Part shown: piece after piece, positions 63,265 through 64,000 of the stretch
How positions within the stretch are numbered: position 1 is the stretch's first letter
How the letters are laid out: every line of letters starts with the position of its first letter
From: Mycolicibacterium fluoranthenivorans
GTDB taxonomy: Bacteria > Actinomycetota > Actinomycetes > Mycobacteriales > Mycobacteriaceae
DNA: 64,000 nt
Reading direction: 5' to 3'
Assembly (NCBI RefSeq): GCF_011758805.1
Contig: NZ_JAANOW010000001.1
Coordinates: 1,984,001-2,048,000, forward strand
Notes under the pieces: model-generated
Told to the model about the DNA's origin: nothing
Databases searched by the model: none
The model's input: the letters and a program-made list of their open reading frames with translations, nothing else
Translations under genes and position numbers: made by a program

Positions 63265-64000
63265 ATGGAGATCTTGCGTACCCCCGATGAGCGTTTCGCC
63301 AACCTTCCCGGCTACAACTTCGAGCCGCATTACGTCGAGGTCAGCAGCGCCGACGGCACGCCGATACGCGTGCATTACATCGACGAGGGCGCACCCGACG
63401 CACCCGTGGTCCTGCTGCTGCACGGTGAACCCAGCTGGTCCTACCTCTATCGGCATATGGTGCCGGTCCTGGTGAGCGCGGGTCTGCGCGCCGTCGCGAT
63501 CGACCTGGTCGGCTTCGGGCGCAGCGATAAGCCTGCGCATCGGACCGACTACACCTATCAAGCCCATGTGGACTGGGTACGCGACGCGATTGCCGCGATC
63601 GGCCTGGCCGATATCACCCTGGTGTGCCAGGACTGGGGCGGACTCATCGGACTGCGCCTGGTCGGGGAGCACCCTGAGCTGTTCCGTCGCGTGGTCGCGG
63701 CCAACACCTTCCTGCCGACCGGCGACCGTCCGCCGGGCAAGGCGTTCCTGGCCTGGCAGCAGTTCAGCCAGCAGACACCGGTGTTCGACGCGGGCGCCAT
63801 CGTCAACGGCGGCTGCACCACCTCGTTGCCCGACGACGTCGTCGCCGCTTACAACGCGCCGTTCCCCGACGAGACGTTCAAGGAAGGCGCTCGGCAGTTC
63901 CCGACGCTAGTGCCGACCAGCCCGGACGACCCGGCCACCCCCGCCAACCGCGCCGCGTGGGAGTCCTTGGGGCGCTTCGAGAAACCGTTCCTGTGTGCGT
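63265..64000 (+). CDS. Haloalkane dehalogenase, 5' part
   Basis: Partial, cut by the right edge (245 residues visible). HGEPSWSYLYRHM is the oxyanion-hole segment, the nucleophile Asp is in VCQDWGG, and the cap domain begins after NTFLPTGD. The motif set is of the DhlA-like subfamily I. The enzyme hydrolyses carbon-halogen bonds of haloalkanes. ATG 63265 is the first in frame after the divergent EspC-like gene. Confidence 0.88.
   Translation, partial: MEILRTPDERFANLPGYNFEPHYVEVSSADGTPIRVHYIDEGAPDAPVVLLLHGEPSWSYLYRHMVPVLVSAGLRAVAIDLVGFGRSDKPAHRTDYTYQAHVDWVRDAIAAIGLADITLVCQDWGGLIGLRLVGEHPELFRRVVAANTFLPTGDRPPGKAFLAWQQFSQQTPVFDAGAIVNGGCTTSLPDDVVAAYNAPFPDETFKEGARQFPTLVPTSPDDPATPANRAAWESLGRFEKPFLCA

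Noticed and set aside
1..64000. CRISPR arrays or tRNA genes
   Set aside because: No regularly spaced repeats and no tRNA cloverleaf other than the tRNA-like part of ssrA were seen; reading by eye could miss weak cases.

Overview
The window is high-GC actinobacterial chromosome, almost certainly a fast-growing mycobacterium (Mycolicibacterium type). The basis is a mycobacterial smpB tail, a tmRNA whose tag reads ADSNQRDYALAA, two MMPL/MmpL transporters, an Ibp1-like exported protein, mycothiol-enzyme and DUF7159-type proteins, EspC-like type VII substrates, and many GTG starts with ATGA/GTGA overlaps.

Layout. 1-8.5 kb holds the smpB end, a DMT permease, a tightly overlapped minus-strand lipid operon (CDP-alcohol phosphatidyltransferase-like, PlsC-like acyltransferase, CdsA-like cytidylyltransferase, ABC transporter), a membrane Ser/Thr kinase with a small exported FNPQPEPPG-repeat protein, a mycothiol-dependent-enzyme homologue, and ssrA with a strong terminator. 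8.5-17 kb looks like an exopolysaccharide locus: a LuxR regulator, two GH26-like glycosidases (one membrane-anchored, one lipoprotein), a BcsA-like GT2 synthase fused to a STAS domain, galU, and a seven-bladed lectin-like propeller lipoprotein. A long AT-rich intergenic region with a CRP-type site and nested palindromes separates the synthase from galU. 17-23 kb carries an MMPL transporter convergent with an alpha-oxoamine synthase / epimerase / acyl-CoA dehydrogenase operon. 23-31.5 kb is metabolic: an MmyB-type regulator divergent from ilvD across an 18-bp palindrome, a glycosyltransferase with a disturbed 5' end, a GH13 glucosidase, the proteasome-like peptidase Anbu with a transglutaminase, and an SDR. 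31.5-35.4 kb has MarR, NTF2-like and SDR genes with two matching 20-bp operators, divergent from an MmpL transporter that lacks an MmpS. 35.4-39.8 kb contains small exported and hypothetical genes.

39.8-56.5 kb is a defence island. It starts with a compact restriction-modification locus in which NgoMIV-like and NaeI-like endonucleases flank one C5 methyltransferase plus Vsr. A six-gene plus-strand operon (44.4-54.2 kb) follows: HhH protein, DUF6361-like protein, PLD-like nuclease, SNF2-type helicase, RecF/SMC-like ATPase with zinc hook, and a small HEPN-like protein. I do not recognise this set as a named system, and it is the best candidate for an undescribed one. A PD-(D/E)XK nuclease and an IS3-family element, with a textbook -1 slippery site but a broken orfB, close the island.

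56.6-64 kb returns to ordinary mycobacterial chromosome: ANTAR protein, 3-hydroxyisobutyrate-dehydrogenase-like enzyme, DUF7159-type protein, DMT permease, two tandem exported paralogues, an EspC-like plus DUF4185-like type VII substrate pair, and the start of a haloalkane dehalogenase. All functional assignments come from reading motifs; no database search was run.
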